Positions 1-8,457 of a DNA stretch of 64,000 nt are shown here, in pieces; positions within the stretch are counted from its first letter, which is position 1; the number at the start of each line of letters is the position of its first letter. A model generated the notes under the pieces. That model was not told where the DNA came from. It ran no database searches and was given only the letters and a program-made list of their open reading frames with translations. The DNA is from JALYNX01 sp963749415 (GTDB taxonomy: Bacteria; Actinomycetota; Acidimicrobiia; Spongiisociales; ZC4RG35), in contig CAVVMG010000001.1 of the NCBI GenBank assembly GCA_963749415.1, forward strand, positions 1,240,001 to 1,304,000, written 5' to 3'. The position numbers and the translations under genes are program-made.

Positions 1-519
1 AACTGGGTGTTCACGATCGTTGGCCTCGCTGTGCTGATCTCGGCCTGGCGTGTGGTGACCTCGAAGAACATCGTCCACGCGGCTCTGTTCCTGGTGGCGA
101 CCCTGGCGGGGACGGCAGCCCTCTTCCTGATCCTTTCCGCCGAATTCGTGGCCTGGGTCCTGGTGCTGGTCTACATCGGAGCTGTGATCGTGCTGTTCCT
201 ATTCGGGATCATGATCACCAGGGCGCCGACTGGGCGGGACCAGGGCCTGGACAGCGACCAGAAAATCTGGCCCGCTCTGCTCTCCATCGGCACCTTCGCC
301 ATCCTCTCCTGGGGCTCCCTGGAGGCGTTTGGGACGCAGACGATCATCGATCCCGGCCAGGCGACCCCGACCGAGGTCATCGGGGAGGCCCTGCTCGGCC
401 GGTTCGTGATCCCCTTCGAGGTGGTTTCCTTCGTCCTCCTGGCAGCTCTGATCGGGGGGATCACCATCGCGAGACGTGACTTGACCCCCCTCGAGGAAGA
501 GCAGAGAAGCGCGACATGA
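1..519 (+). CDS. nuoJ: NADH-quinone oxidoreductase subunit J (5' end cut by window)
   Basis: Membrane subunit of proton-pumping complex I. The frame is open from base 1 and the protein begins in the middle of the first membrane helix; family members have a few more residues before it, so the true start lies outside the window. About five hydrophobic segments are visible, with the NuoJ-type motif NIVHAALFL after the first and VYIGAVIVLFLFGIM in the third helix. The product is followed 40 bases later by nuoK and then nuoL, M and N, the usual complex I order. The GTG at base 7 is unlikely to be the real start. Confidence 0.93.
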   Translation, partial: NWVFTIVGLAVLISAWRVVTSKNIVHAALFLVATLAGTAALFLILSAEFVAWVLVLVYIGAVIVLFLFGIMITRAPTGRDQGLDSDQKIWPALLSIGTFAILSWGSLEAFGTQTIIDPGQATPTEVIGEALLGRFVIPFEVVSFVLLAALIGGITIARRDLTPLEEEQRSAT

Positions 520-559
520 GGGCTCACTCGCTGCGCTCGCTCGCGATCGGAGGTGAACG

Positions 560-865
560 ATGCTTCTGAACCAGTTCCTCATCCTGGCTGCAGCGCTGTT
601 CGCTCTCGGGATCTACGGCCTCCTGGTGAGGCGCAACCTGGTATTGATCCTGCTCTCGGTCGAATTGATGCTGACCGCGGTCAACATCAACCTCATCGCC
701 TTCGAGTCGGTGCTTCGCTCCTCTCAGGCGGTCGGCCAGGTGTTCGCGGTCTTTGTGATCACGGTCGCGGCTGCCGAGGTCGGGATCGGCCTCGCGATCG
801 TGCTCATGGTGTTCCGCAATCGGAAGTCCGCCAACGTCGATGAGCTCAGTTTGATGAGGTGGTGA
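560..865 (+). CDS. nuoK: NADH-quinone oxidoreductase subunit K
   Basis: A 101-residue, three-helix antiporter-like subunit of complex I, at the normal length for NuoK. Helix 2 carries the conserved glutamate in LLSVELMLTAVNIN and helix 3 a second one in AAAEVGIGLAIV; these belong to the proton path in characterised complexes. The ATG at 560 has a good ribosome site (GGAGGTG a few bases upstream). It sits between nuoJ and nuoL in the same operon. Confidence 0.96.
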   Translation: MLLNQFLILAAALFALGIYGLLVRRNLVLILLSVELMLTAVNINLIAFESVLRSSQAVGQVFAVFVITVAAAEVGIGLAIVLMVFRNRKSANVDELSLMRW

Positions 866-942
866 TGAGGCAGCTTGAATCGCCAGCCGACTTCGCCCGG
901 GGCCTACCTCACCACCCCACCCGGTCGTCGCGTTCCTTGCGC

Positions 943-965
943 GGCGCCTCGGGCGAACAGGCGCC
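943..965. repeat. 7-bp inverted repeat between nuoK and nuoL
   Basis: GGCGCCT at 943-949 pairs with AGGCGCC at 959-965 across a 9-base loop. It lies in the 136-base nuoK-nuoL gap, the largest gap of this operon part. There is no T-tract, so it is not a classical terminator. It could be an RNA-processing or attenuation hairpin, but G+C-rich DNA makes such stems frequent by chance. Confidence 0.35.
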
Positions 966-1001
966 GGTCGGCCGGGGCTTCCGCCTGGCTGAGGGCCACT
1001 G

Positions 1002-3035
1002 ATGAGTGACCTTGTGATGCTCGCTACCGAATCGGAGCACGTGGTCGAGGCCGGGATCACCGGGGGGTTCTGGGTGGACACCGCCGGGATCATGCTGGTC
1101 CTGCCCTTCGTCGCCTTTCTCCTGATCATGGCCTTTGGCAAGCGACTCAAGCACCAGGGCGGTGAGATCGCGGTCGCGGCCCTGGCCATCAACAGTGTCT
1201 GGGCCACGGTCTTGTTCGTCTTGAACATGACGCAGGGCGTGCTCGCCCAAACCACCTTCGAGGTCGGCAGGATCGGAAGCGGCCTGGTCTTCGAGCTGGG
1301 GTGGGTCGTCGACGGGCTTTCCATCATGATGTACTTCCTCGTCAGCGTGGTGGGGCTGATCGTCTTCATCTACGCGGTCGGGTACATGCACGGGGACGTC
1401 AGGGTGGACTGGTTCTTTGCCGCCTTTTCCCTGTTTGCCGGGTCGATGCTGGTCCTCGTCGGCGCACCCAACCTGATCCAGCTCATCATTGGCTGGGAGG
1501 GAGTCGGTCTCGCCTCATATCTCCTGATCGGCTTCTACTGGGAGGACATGGCGAACGTCAACGCCGGCAACAAAGCCTTCATGACCAACAAGGTCGCAGA
1601 TGTGGGTCTGATCCTCGGTGCCGTCATCCTCGCGGTGACAATGGGCACGTTCGACTTCCTCGAGATCAACACCGCCGCGGTCGAGCACTCCGAGGCTTTG
1701 GGTGCGGTGGCAGTCGTCGCCGCGGCGCTCCTTTTCTTCGGGGCGATGGGGAAGAGCGCCCAATTCCCGCTACACATCTGGCTTCCGGATGCGATGGCAG
1801 GGCCCACGCCGGTGTCGGCCCTGATGCACGCGGCGACCATGGTCACCGCCGGCATCTACCTCATGGCGAGGATGTTCCCCCTATTCGAGAATCTGGCTAC
1901 CGATCTCCGGCCATGGATGGTGGCGATCGGGACCATCACCCTGTTCGCCCTTGGCTTCCTGGCGCTGGTGACCGACGACATCAAGAGAGTCCTCGCCTAT
2001 TCGACGGTCTCCCAGCTCGGGTACATGATGACTGCGATCGCCGCCGGGGGGTACACCGCCGGGTTGTTCCACCTCTTCACACACGCCTTCTTCAAGGCAT
2101 TGCTCTTCCTTGGCGCCGGATCGGTGATCCATGCCGTCCACTCCAACAACATGAGTGACATGGGGGGTCTCCGCAAGGTCATGCCCAGGACCTACTGGAC
2201 ATTCCTCATCGGCTCGCTCTCCCTTGCCGGGATCATCCCCCTCGCCGGGTTCTGGTCGAAAGACGAGATCCTGGTCACGCTGGGCTTCGAGGGATACACC
2301 GCGGTGATGTGGATCGCCATCGCCGGGGCCTTCGTCACCGCCTTCTACATGACCAGGGCTGTGTCCCTGACCTTCTTCGGGGAGTACAAGGGTGATGGCC
2401 ATCCTCACGAGTCGCCGCGGATCATGACCGGGGCACTGGTGGCCCTTGCTGTGCCCTCGGCCTTGTTCGGGCTGCTCAACATCCCCGGCGTCGAGATCCC
2501 CGTCATCGGCAACTTCAGCGAGTGGCTTGCGGTGCGGGCGGTCCCGATGGGCGATCACCACCCGGAGGCGATCGATTTCGCTCTCGTCGGGAGCGGGCTG
2601 TTTGCCGCGCTGGCCGGGATCTTCGTGGGCTGGCGGGTTTGGGGACGTGACCGGGAGACGCAGGCCGAGCGGGACCGCTTCGATATCCCCGTCCTCTATC
2701 CGCTGCTGCGTCACAAGTACTACATCGACGACGCGGCGGACGGGGTGGTGACGGTCACCATGGGCCCGGTTGCTCGGCTCGTCAACTGGGTCAACGACTA
2801 CGTGATCGACGGCATCGTGAACGGGGTCGCCTTTGCGACCAGGGCGCTCGGGTCGTTCGTGTACGGCGTGGTCGACCAACGGGGTGTGGACGGGGTGGTG
2901 CACGGGCTGTCGGCGGGCGTCGACGGGGCGGGGTCGGCCGTGCGGCGGTGGCAGACCGGCCGGGTTCAGCAATACGCGGCGTCCTTCGTTGGAGGCGCGC
3001 TGGTGTTGATCATCCTTTTCGTTTTCGTCATATAG
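1002..3035 (+). CDS. nuoL: NADH-quinone oxidoreductase subunit L
   Basis: Largest antiporter-like membrane subunit of complex I (677 residues), which pumps protons and carries the long lateral helix. Many hydrophobic helices are visible. Key family signatures are present: the helix-5 glutamate in IIGWEGVGLASYLLIG, the lysine and proline-rich segment KSAQFPLHIWLPDAM, and HAFFKALLFLGAGSVIH in helix 11-12. The C-terminal part (RHKYYIDDAAD onward) matches the region before the last anchoring helix. The ATG at 1002 is chosen because the preceding frame has no family similarity. nuoM follows after 15 bases. Confidence 0.97.
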   Translation: MSDLVMLATESEHVVEAGITGGFWVDTAGIMLVLPFVAFLLIMAFGKRLKHQGGEIAVAALAINSVWATVLFVLNMTQGVLAQTTFEVGRIGSGLVFELGWVVDGLSIMMYFLVSVVGLIVFIYAVGYMHGDVRVDWFFAAFSLFAGSMLVLVGAPNLIQLIIGWEGVGLASYLLIGFYWEDMANVNAGNKAFMTNKVADVGLILGAVILAVTMGTFDFLEINTAAVEHSEALGAVAVVAAALLFFGAMGKSAQFPLHIWLPDAMAGPTPVSALMHAATMVTAGIYLMARMFPLFENLATDLRPWMVAIGTITLFALGFLALVTDDIKRVLAYSTVSQLGYMMTAIAAGGYTAGLFHLFTHAFFKALLFLGAGSVIHAVHSNNMSDMGGLRKVMPRTYWTFLIGSLSLAGIIPLAGFWSKDEILVTLGFEGYTAVMWIAIAGAFVTAFYMTRAVSLTFFGEYKGDGHPHESPRIMTGALVALAVPSALFGLLNIPGVEIPVIGNFSEWLAVRAVPMGDHHPEAIDFALVGSGLFAALAGIFVGWRVWGRDRETQAERDRFDIPVLYPLLRHKYYIDDAADGVVTVTMGPVARLVNWVNDYVIDGIVNGVAFATRALGSFVYGVVDQRGVDGVVHGLSAGVDGAGSAVRRWQTGRVQQYAASFVGGALVLIILFVFVI

Positions 3036-3050
3036 GGGAGGCTGAGGCAA

Positions 3051-4664
3051 ATGGAACTATTCGAAACCTGGGCACTCACCTTGATTGTGTTCTTGCCCCT
3101 TGGCGGGGCCTTGCTGCTCGGACTGGTGCCCAAGGAGAACGAGTTGGCTCTCAAGGGAGTCGCCCTCCTGGTGACGGTGCTGGCCTTCATCGCCTCTCTC
3201 GTCGTGATCGGCCAGTTCGATTTCACCGGGGCCACCTACAACACCTATCAGTTCGAGGTGAACACGCCGTGGATCAGTGCGATCAACGCCAACTATCACC
3301 TGGGTATCGACGGGATCAGCCTGCCCCTGCTCGTTCTCTCGACGTTCGTGATGGTGCTGGCGGTGATCTACAGCTGGAACCACTGGGAGGAGCCGAAGAA
3401 CCCCAAGCTCTTCCTCATCCTCATGTTGATCCTGGGCACCGGGCTCAACGGGACATTCGTCGCACTAGACCTGGTGCTGTTCTTCATCTTCTTCGAAGTG
3501 GTCCTGGTCCCCATGTATTTCATGATCGGGATCTGGGGCGACCGCTCGATGCGGAGAATCCCCGGCTTCGGACGTGAAGTGCAGACCAGGCTCTACGCCT
3601 CGATCAAGTTCTTCCTGTTCACGCTGTTCGGCTCGGCGTTCATGCTGCTCGGCTTCCTCGCTCTCTACTTCCAATCGGGGGACTCGGGAGAGCGCACCTT
3701 CGACATTCCGCAACTGACCGAACTGGGCGCGGCGGGCGCCTTCAGCGGCGGCTTTGCTTTCTGGGTTTTCGGGGCGATATTCCTCGGCTTCGCGGTCAAG
3801 GTCCCGATGTGGCCGTTCCACACCTGGCTTCCCGACGCCCATACCGCCGCCCCCACCGTGGGGTCGGTGTTGCTGGCGGCGATCATGTTGAAGCTCGGCT
3901 CCTACGGGTTCATCAGGATCTCACTCCCGATCCTCCCCGAGGAAGCTGCGAACTGGGCCCCGGCCATCGCGATCCTGGCCGTGATCGGCATCATCTACGG
4001 GTCGCTGGCCTGTCTCGCCCAGACCGACATGAAACGGCTGATCGCTTTCTCGTCGGTCGGGCACATGGGATTCGTCATGCTCGGGATCGCCACCATGACC
4101 GAGGTCGGGATCAACGCCTCGATCATCGGGATGGTGGCCCACGGGTTGATCACCGGTCTCCTGTTCTTCCTCGCCGGCTCGATGTCACACCGCTACCACA
4201 CCAGGGAGATGTCCCGTCTCGGGGGCAACATGAAACTGATGCCGGTGATGGGCGGGATCCTCGCCTTCACCGCTATGGCCTCGCTGGGCCTGCCCGGCCT
4301 CGCCGGGTTCTGGGGCGAGTTCATGTCCCTGGTCGGGTCCTACAACCCGCTGCCCGGCCTCTCCTTGGGTGTGTTTCGCACGGCGATGGTGATCGCGGCG
4401 ATCGGCACTGTGCTCACGGCCGGGTACATGCTCTATCTCCTGCAGCAGGTCAACCTCGGGGAGCCCAAAGCGGAGTGGCAGGACCATGAGTTCCACGATG
4501 TCGACCGGTTCGAGCTGACGGCGTGGGTGCCTCTGATCGTGCTCATCGTGGTGATCGGCTTCTTCCCCAAGCTGATCTTCGATTCGACCACCGATGCGGT
4601 CGTCTCCCTCGTGGACACAGTGTTCAACTCGGAGACCGTCGCCTCGTTGGGCTCCGGCGGCTGA
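3051..4664 (+). CDS. nuoM: NADH-quinone oxidoreductase subunit M
   Basis: Second antiporter-like subunit of complex I, 537 residues. Diagnostic segments include FFEVVLVPMYFMIG with the conserved glutamate, and KVPMWPFHTWLPDAHTAAP with the proton-path lysine, followed by VLLAAIMLKLGSYG. A GGGGAGG ribosome site precedes the ATG at 3051. It lies between nuoL and nuoN with only short spacers, so the genes are probably cotranscribed. Confidence 0.97.
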   Translation: MELFETWALTLIVFLPLGGALLLGLVPKENELALKGVALLVTVLAFIASLVVIGQFDFTGATYNTYQFEVNTPWISAINANYHLGIDGISLPLLVLSTFVMVLAVIYSWNHWEEPKNPKLFLILMLILGTGLNGTFVALDLVLFFIFFEVVLVPMYFMIGIWGDRSMRRIPGFGREVQTRLYASIKFFLFTLFGSAFMLLGFLALYFQSGDSGERTFDIPQLTELGAAGAFSGGFAFWVFGAIFLGFAVKVPMWPFHTWLPDAHTAAPTVGSVLLAAIMLKLGSYGFIRISLPILPEEAANWAPAIAILAVIGIIYGSLACLAQTDMKRLIAFSSVGHMGFVMLGIATMTEVGINASIIGMVAHGLITGLLFFLAGSMSHRYHTREMSRLGGNMKLMPVMGGILAFTAMASLGLPGLAGFWGEFMSLVGSYNPLPGLSLGVFRTAMVIAAIGTVLTAGYMLYLLQQVNLGEPKAEWQDHEFHDVDRFELTAWVPLIVLIVVIGFFPKLIFDSTTDAVVSLVDTVFNSETVASLGSGG

Positions 4665-4668
4665 CCTG

Positions 4669-6153
4669 ATGCCCTACGAGATCGACTATCTGGCTCTGGC
4701 CCCGGAGGTGGTCGTGATCGCGACCATGCTCGCCGTGTTCACCCTCGATCTCATCCTGCCGCGCTCTCAGAAGTTCTGGGCGGCGACCGTGGCGGTGGCC
4801 GGGACCGCGCTGGCGGCCGTCCCCCTCGTCATGCTGGCCGCCGACGGCACCACGGTTTCGATGTTCGACGGGTCCTATGTGGTGGACGACTTCGCCATCA
4901 TCCTCAAGGCGCTGTTCATCGTCTCGGCCTACATCGTGATGTTGATGTCCCATCACTACATCGAGTCCGACCGTTATTACCAGGGTGAGTACTACTTCCT
5001 GCTCCTCGCCTCGGTGCTCGGCTCCCTGGTGATGGCGTCGGCCCGGGACCTGATCATCCTCTTCATCGGGCTCGAGCTGACGACCGGGCCCCTCTATCTC
5101 CTGACCGGGTGGAGGAAGGGAGACGCCAAGTCGAACGAGGCCTCGATGAAGTATTTCATCCTCGGGGTCCTCTCCACGGCGATCCTGCTCTACGGGATGT
5201 CGATGCTCTACGGGTTGACCGGTGAGGTGACATTTGCCGGTCTGGCGGCGACGACCGGGAGCCTGGTCGACGAGCCAATGATGGTGATCTCGGTCCTCGC
5301 CCTGATCGTCGGCTTCGGATTCAAGACCTCGGCGGTCCCGTTCCACTTGTGGGCCCCCGACACCTACGAGGGGGCGCCGACCCCGATCACCGCCTATCTG
5401 TCGGTCAACTCCAAGGCTGCGGGGTTCGTTGCCTTCCTCGTCGTCATGTACCAGGCGCTTCCTGACCTCTCCGAGATCTGGGCTCCTGCCCTCTGGCTGA
5501 TTGCTGCTGCTTCGATGACCGTCGGCAACCTGGGCGCACTCCGTCAGACCAACATCGTCCGCCTGCTGGCCTATTCGTCGATCGCCCAGGCGGGGTTCAT
5601 GTTGGTTCCGTTCGCCGCGGCTGCAGTGGCGGGCGCCGATCTCGCGGAGGCATTCTCCGCCACCCTCGTCTACCTCGTGATCTATGCGGTGATGAACCTG
5701 GGCGCGTTCGCCGTGGTCATCGCCGCCGCCCGAAAGACACGGTCGGGGGAGATAGCAGCCTGGTCGGGTTTGTCTCAGGTGGACATCCGGCTCGGCGTCC
5801 TGGTCACCGTTTTCTTCTTCAGCCTGGCAGGGATACCCCCACTTGCCGGCTGGTTCGCCAAATTCGCGATGTTCCGCTCGGTGATCATCGTCGGAGGCAC
5901 CTCGACAGTGGTGCTGGCCGCGATTGCTGCCGTCAACTCGGTGATTGCCCTCTACTACTACGCCCGGGTGGTGAAAGCGGTCTGGCTGGACGATCCGATC
6001 GGCGAGTTCGCCCCAGACGTCGAGGCCGCCCCGGCAGGCTCGTTGCGGCTCGCCCTGTTGATCTCCCTGGGGGTGACCGTCCTCGTCGGGCTGTTCCCTG
6101 CGATCGCCACCTTCGTCGGGGATGCCAGTCGGGTCATCGCCAGCGGCGGTTAG
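4669..6153 (+). CDS. nuoN: NADH-quinone oxidoreductase subunit N
   Basis: Third antiporter-like subunit, 494 residues from the ATG at 4669, four bases after the nuoM stop. An open frame extends 25 codons further upstream inside nuoM, but that extension has no NuoN character. Family marks are GLELTTGPLYLLTGW with the helix-5 glutamate, and FKTSAVPFHLWAPDTYEGAP with the channel lysine. This is the last gene of the complex I operon; the next gene is convergent. Confidence 0.96.
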   Translation: MPYEIDYLALAPEVVVIATMLAVFTLDLILPRSQKFWAATVAVAGTALAAVPLVMLAADGTTVSMFDGSYVVDDFAIILKALFIVSAYIVMLMSHHYIESDRYYQGEYYFLLLASVLGSLVMASARDLIILFIGLELTTGPLYLLTGWRKGDAKSNEASMKYFILGVLSTAILLYGMSMLYGLTGEVTFAGLAATTGSLVDEPMMVISVLALIVGFGFKTSAVPFHLWAPDTYEGAPTPITAYLSVNSKAAGFVAFLVVMYQALPDLSEIWAPALWLIAAASMTVGNLGALRQTNIVRLLAYSSIAQAGFMLVPFAAAAVAGADLAEAFSATLVYLVIYAVMNLGAFAVVIAAARKTRSGEIAAWSGLSQVDIRLGVLVTVFFFSLAGIPPLAGWFAKFAMFRSVIIVGGTSTVVLAAIAAVNSVIALYYYARVVKAVWLDDPIGEFAPDVEAAPAGSLRLALLISLGVTVLVGLFPAIATFVGDASRVIASGG

Positions 6154-6203
6154 GCCCGGGCACCTGCGTCAGGCCTGCGACCTAAGACCCGAGGCTCCAC
6201 CGC

Positions 6204-7265
6204 CTATTCGCGTGGATCCTCCAAACCGAGCGCTCGCTCCAACTCCTGGATCACCGCCCACGAGCCCCGGTCGTGGTTGCAGAGAACGACGATCGAGATG
6301 TTCTCCTCGACGAAATGAGCCAGCATCGTCGAGACTCCGGGATCGGCGCCCCCGTGGCCGATGATGGTCACCCGGTCCTCGACCACCACCAGCTCCATTC
6401 CATACCCATAGGCCTCGGGGGAGTCTTCCTCCGACCCGTGAGGGGTGAGCATCAGGGTCAGCGAATCCGGGCTCACGATCTCTCCCCCGGTCAGAGCGCC
6501 GATGAACCTCACGATGTCACCGCAGGTGGTGATCATCCCTCCGTCGGGCATTGCCCCCGCCGGGACGCTGTAGATGTTGGAGTGCCATGCCTCCGGTGGA
6601 TCGTCGTCGACGAGATATGAGGATGCGAGATCGCCCGGCTCGAGGTCGAGTTGGGAGAAGGCCGTAGATGACAGATCGGTGGGGCCCAGGACCTCCTCGG
6701 TGGCGACGACGCCGAAGTCCCGGCCGGTCACCCACTCGATGAGCACCCCGATCAAGATGTAATTGGAATCGCAATACGAGTAGCGAGACCCGGGCTCGAA
6801 CTCTGCCGGAAGGTCGGCGAACAGGGGGAGTATGTCTTTGGGACCTCGTGCCCGCGACGCCGGTACCCGATCCAGGGCGCCCACGAAAGACTCCCATGTC
6901 TCGTCGTCGTGGTCGTGGTATCCGGGAACCCCGGACGTGTGGGAGAGAAGGTGGTGCAGGGTGTGCCGCCCGTCGATCGCGACCGGCCTCAATTCCGGCG
7001 GGAGGAAGTCGATGAGAGGGCGGTCGAGCCTCAACGCTCCCCTCTCCACGAGTCTCATCGCGGTGGCTGCAGTCACCATCTTGGTCATCGACGCCACCTG
7101 GAAGCGTGTCGACGGGGTCACCGGGACCCGGTGCCCGCGATGGGCCCAACCCGCTGCGTGCTGGAACACGGTCTCACCTCGGGAGGACACGAGGGCCACC
7201 CCGGAGAACTGGTCTTGGCCGGCCCGCTCGTCGAGCCAGGTGTGAAGCGACTCCAGGTCGGTCAT
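6204..7265 (-). CDS. Beta-lactamase-fold serine hydrolase (class C / esterase type)
   Basis: A 353-residue protein of the serine beta-lactamase / penicillin-binding-protein-like family. The SxxK nucleophile is Ser59-Met-Thr-Lys62 (VASMTKMVTA). A YSYCDSNYILIG segment matches the Tyr-x-Asn region, and IIGHGGADPG matches the third (KTG-like, here HGG) motif. No signal peptide is evident, so it may be cytoplasmic, as in many esterase or peptidase members. Its ATG overlaps the stop of the upstream GNAT gene by four bases, suggesting coupled translation. The substrate cannot be told; beta-lactam resistance should not be assumed. Confidence 0.85.
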   Translation of the reverse strand: MTDLESLHTWLDERAGQDQFSGVALVSSRGETVFQHAAGWAHRGHRVPVTPSTRFQVASMTKMVTAATAMRLVERGALRLDRPLIDFLPPELRPVAIDGRHTLHHLLSHTSGVPGYHDHDDETWESFVGALDRVPASRARGPKDILPLFADLPAEFEPGSRYSYCDSNYILIGVLIEWVTGRDFGVVATEEVLGPTDLSSTAFSQLDLEPGDLASSYLVDDDPPEAWHSNIYSVPAGAMPDGGMITTCGDIVRFIGALTGGEIVSPDSLTLMLTPHGSEEDSPEAYGYGMELVVVEDRVTIIGHGGADPGVSTMLAHFVEENISIVVLCNHDRGSWAVIQELERALGLEDPRE

Positions 7266-7846
7266 CTGCTGCCGCGCATCTCACCCCGGCGCAACGTCTT
7301 GAACTCCCTGTCGAGCAACGACCAGAGCGAGTGGTCCACCCAATTGCCGCGGATCAGCAACTCCTCGCGGAGCACACCCTCGCGGGTGAAGCCGAGCTTC
7401 TCGGCGACTCGATCCGAGGCGTCGTTGCCGATGGCGATTCGCAAGGTCACCTTGTGATACCCGAGGGACGCGAAGGCCTCGGTCAACAGTCGGTCCACCG
7501 CCTCGGTGCAGTAGCCCTTGGAGTGCTCATCGGTGCGCACCCAGTAGCCGAACTCGGCGATCTTGCCCAGCTTGGAGACGGTCCACAGTGATACGTTCCC
7601 GAGATGGCGGTCGGGCTGTTCCTTCAGCCGGATCGAGTAATCCCAGGCCCGTTCCTCTTTCCAGGCCTGGATCGACTCCCGGATGAAGGCGGTTGTGTCG
7701 CCGTGCTCGTAGTCGAGGCGAGCCCAGGGAAGCCACTGGTTCAATTCCGGCAAGGAAGAGCGGATGGCGTCGTCGAGCGTCGACTGATCGCGGCGCGTGA
7801 AGCGTTGCAGCATCAGACGGTCTGTCTCGAGGATGGGCCTGGGCAC
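7262..7846 (-). CDS. GNAT N-acetyltransferase, RimJ/RimL type
   Basis: A 194-residue acetyl-CoA-dependent acetyltransferase. It begins with the typical LETDRLMLQRFTRRD strand-helix and has the RimL-like C-terminal segment VTLRIAIGNDASDRVAEKLGF, which carries the conserved asparagine near the acetyl-CoA site. RimJ/RimL relatives acetylate ribosomal-protein N-termini, but many paralogues act on small molecules or antibiotics, so the substrate is open. It is the first gene of a two-gene operon with the serine hydrolase, whose ATG overlaps its TGA. Confidence 0.85.
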   Translation of the reverse strand: MPRPILETDRLMLQRFTRRDQSTLDDAIRSSLPELNQWLPWARLDYEHGDTTAFIRESIQAWKEERAWDYSIRLKEQPDRHLGNVSLWTVSKLGKIAEFGYWVRTDEHSKGYCTEAVDRLLTEAFASLGYHKVTLRIAIGNDASDRVAEKLGFTREGVLREELLIRGNWVDHSLWSLLDREFKTLRRGEMRGSR

Positions 7847-7883
7847 CGGTTCAGGTTATCGGCGCCCTTAACCTGATATCTGA

Positions 7884-8411
7884 ATGTGGGATCGACTTCA
7901 GCTGAGCGCCGACGAGCCTGAGCTCGGCGGGGCGCCACTGGCTGCCGTGCTCGCTGCCCTCTATGAGGACGAGGCCGGAGAGGTGCGCGTCGTGCTCACC
8001 AAGCGCCCGGAAACCATGCCCACCCACGCCGGGCACATCTCCTTTCCCGGGGGGCGCACCCACCCCTCCGATCGAGGGCCGGTAGACACCGCATTGCGCG
8101 AAGCGCACGAGGAAGTCGGGATCGAACCTGACTCGGTGGAAGTCCTCGGGTTCCTCCCTGCGATCGACACCGTCGAGTTCAGGCCGATGGTGGTACCGGT
8201 GGTTGGGCGCCTGGCGCCTCCGGTGTTGCTGATCCCCAGCGAGCGCGAGGTCGCCAAGATCTACACCCCTCTCCTCTCCGACCTGGCCGACGAGGATCGG
8301 TGGTGGAGCATCCCCTGGAACGACCACGAGGTCTGGTACTACGACCTCGGAGGCGACACCTTGTGGGGGGCGACGGGACGCATGGTGAGGTCGTTGGTGG
8401 GCCTCTCCTAG
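7884..8411 (+). CDS. Nudix hydrolase, CoA-pyrophosphatase-like
   Basis: A 175-residue Nudix enzyme. The segment PTHAGHISFPGG at residues 46-57 is the extra motif of the CoA pyrophosphatase subfamily. It runs straight into the Nudix box (residues 56-80, ending TALREAHEEVGIE) with the REx2EExG metal-binding core. Such enzymes cleave CoA or related nucleotide diphosphates. It is transcribed divergently from the GNAT gene, with 37 bases between the starts. Confidence 0.87.
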   Translation: MWDRLQLSADEPELGGAPLAAVLAALYEDEAGEVRVVLTKRPETMPTHAGHISFPGGRTHPSDRGPVDTALREAHEEVGIEPDSVEVLGFLPAIDTVEFRPMVVPVVGRLAPPVLLIPSEREVAKIYTPLLSDLADEDRWWSIPWNDHEVWYYDLGGDTLWGATGRMVRSLVGLS

Positions 8412-8457
8412 GGGCGTCAGTTCAAGAAATCGAGCCGATTCTGCCGATCAATACGAG

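Noticed and set aside
520..559. CTCGCTGCGCTCGCTCG repeat between nuoJ and nuoK as a regulatory element
   Set aside because: It is a simple GC-rich alternation common in such genomes and is followed by a plain ribosome site.
1881..3050. Long minus-strand frames opposite nuoL, nuoM and nuoN
   Set aside because: They are rich in Arg/His/Gly/Asp, lack any family signature and mirror the codon bias of the real genes on the plus strand.
6204..7265. Beta-lactam resistance gene
   Set aside because: The SxxK and HGG motifs fit a wide serine hydrolase family and there is no export signal; resistance cannot be claimed.
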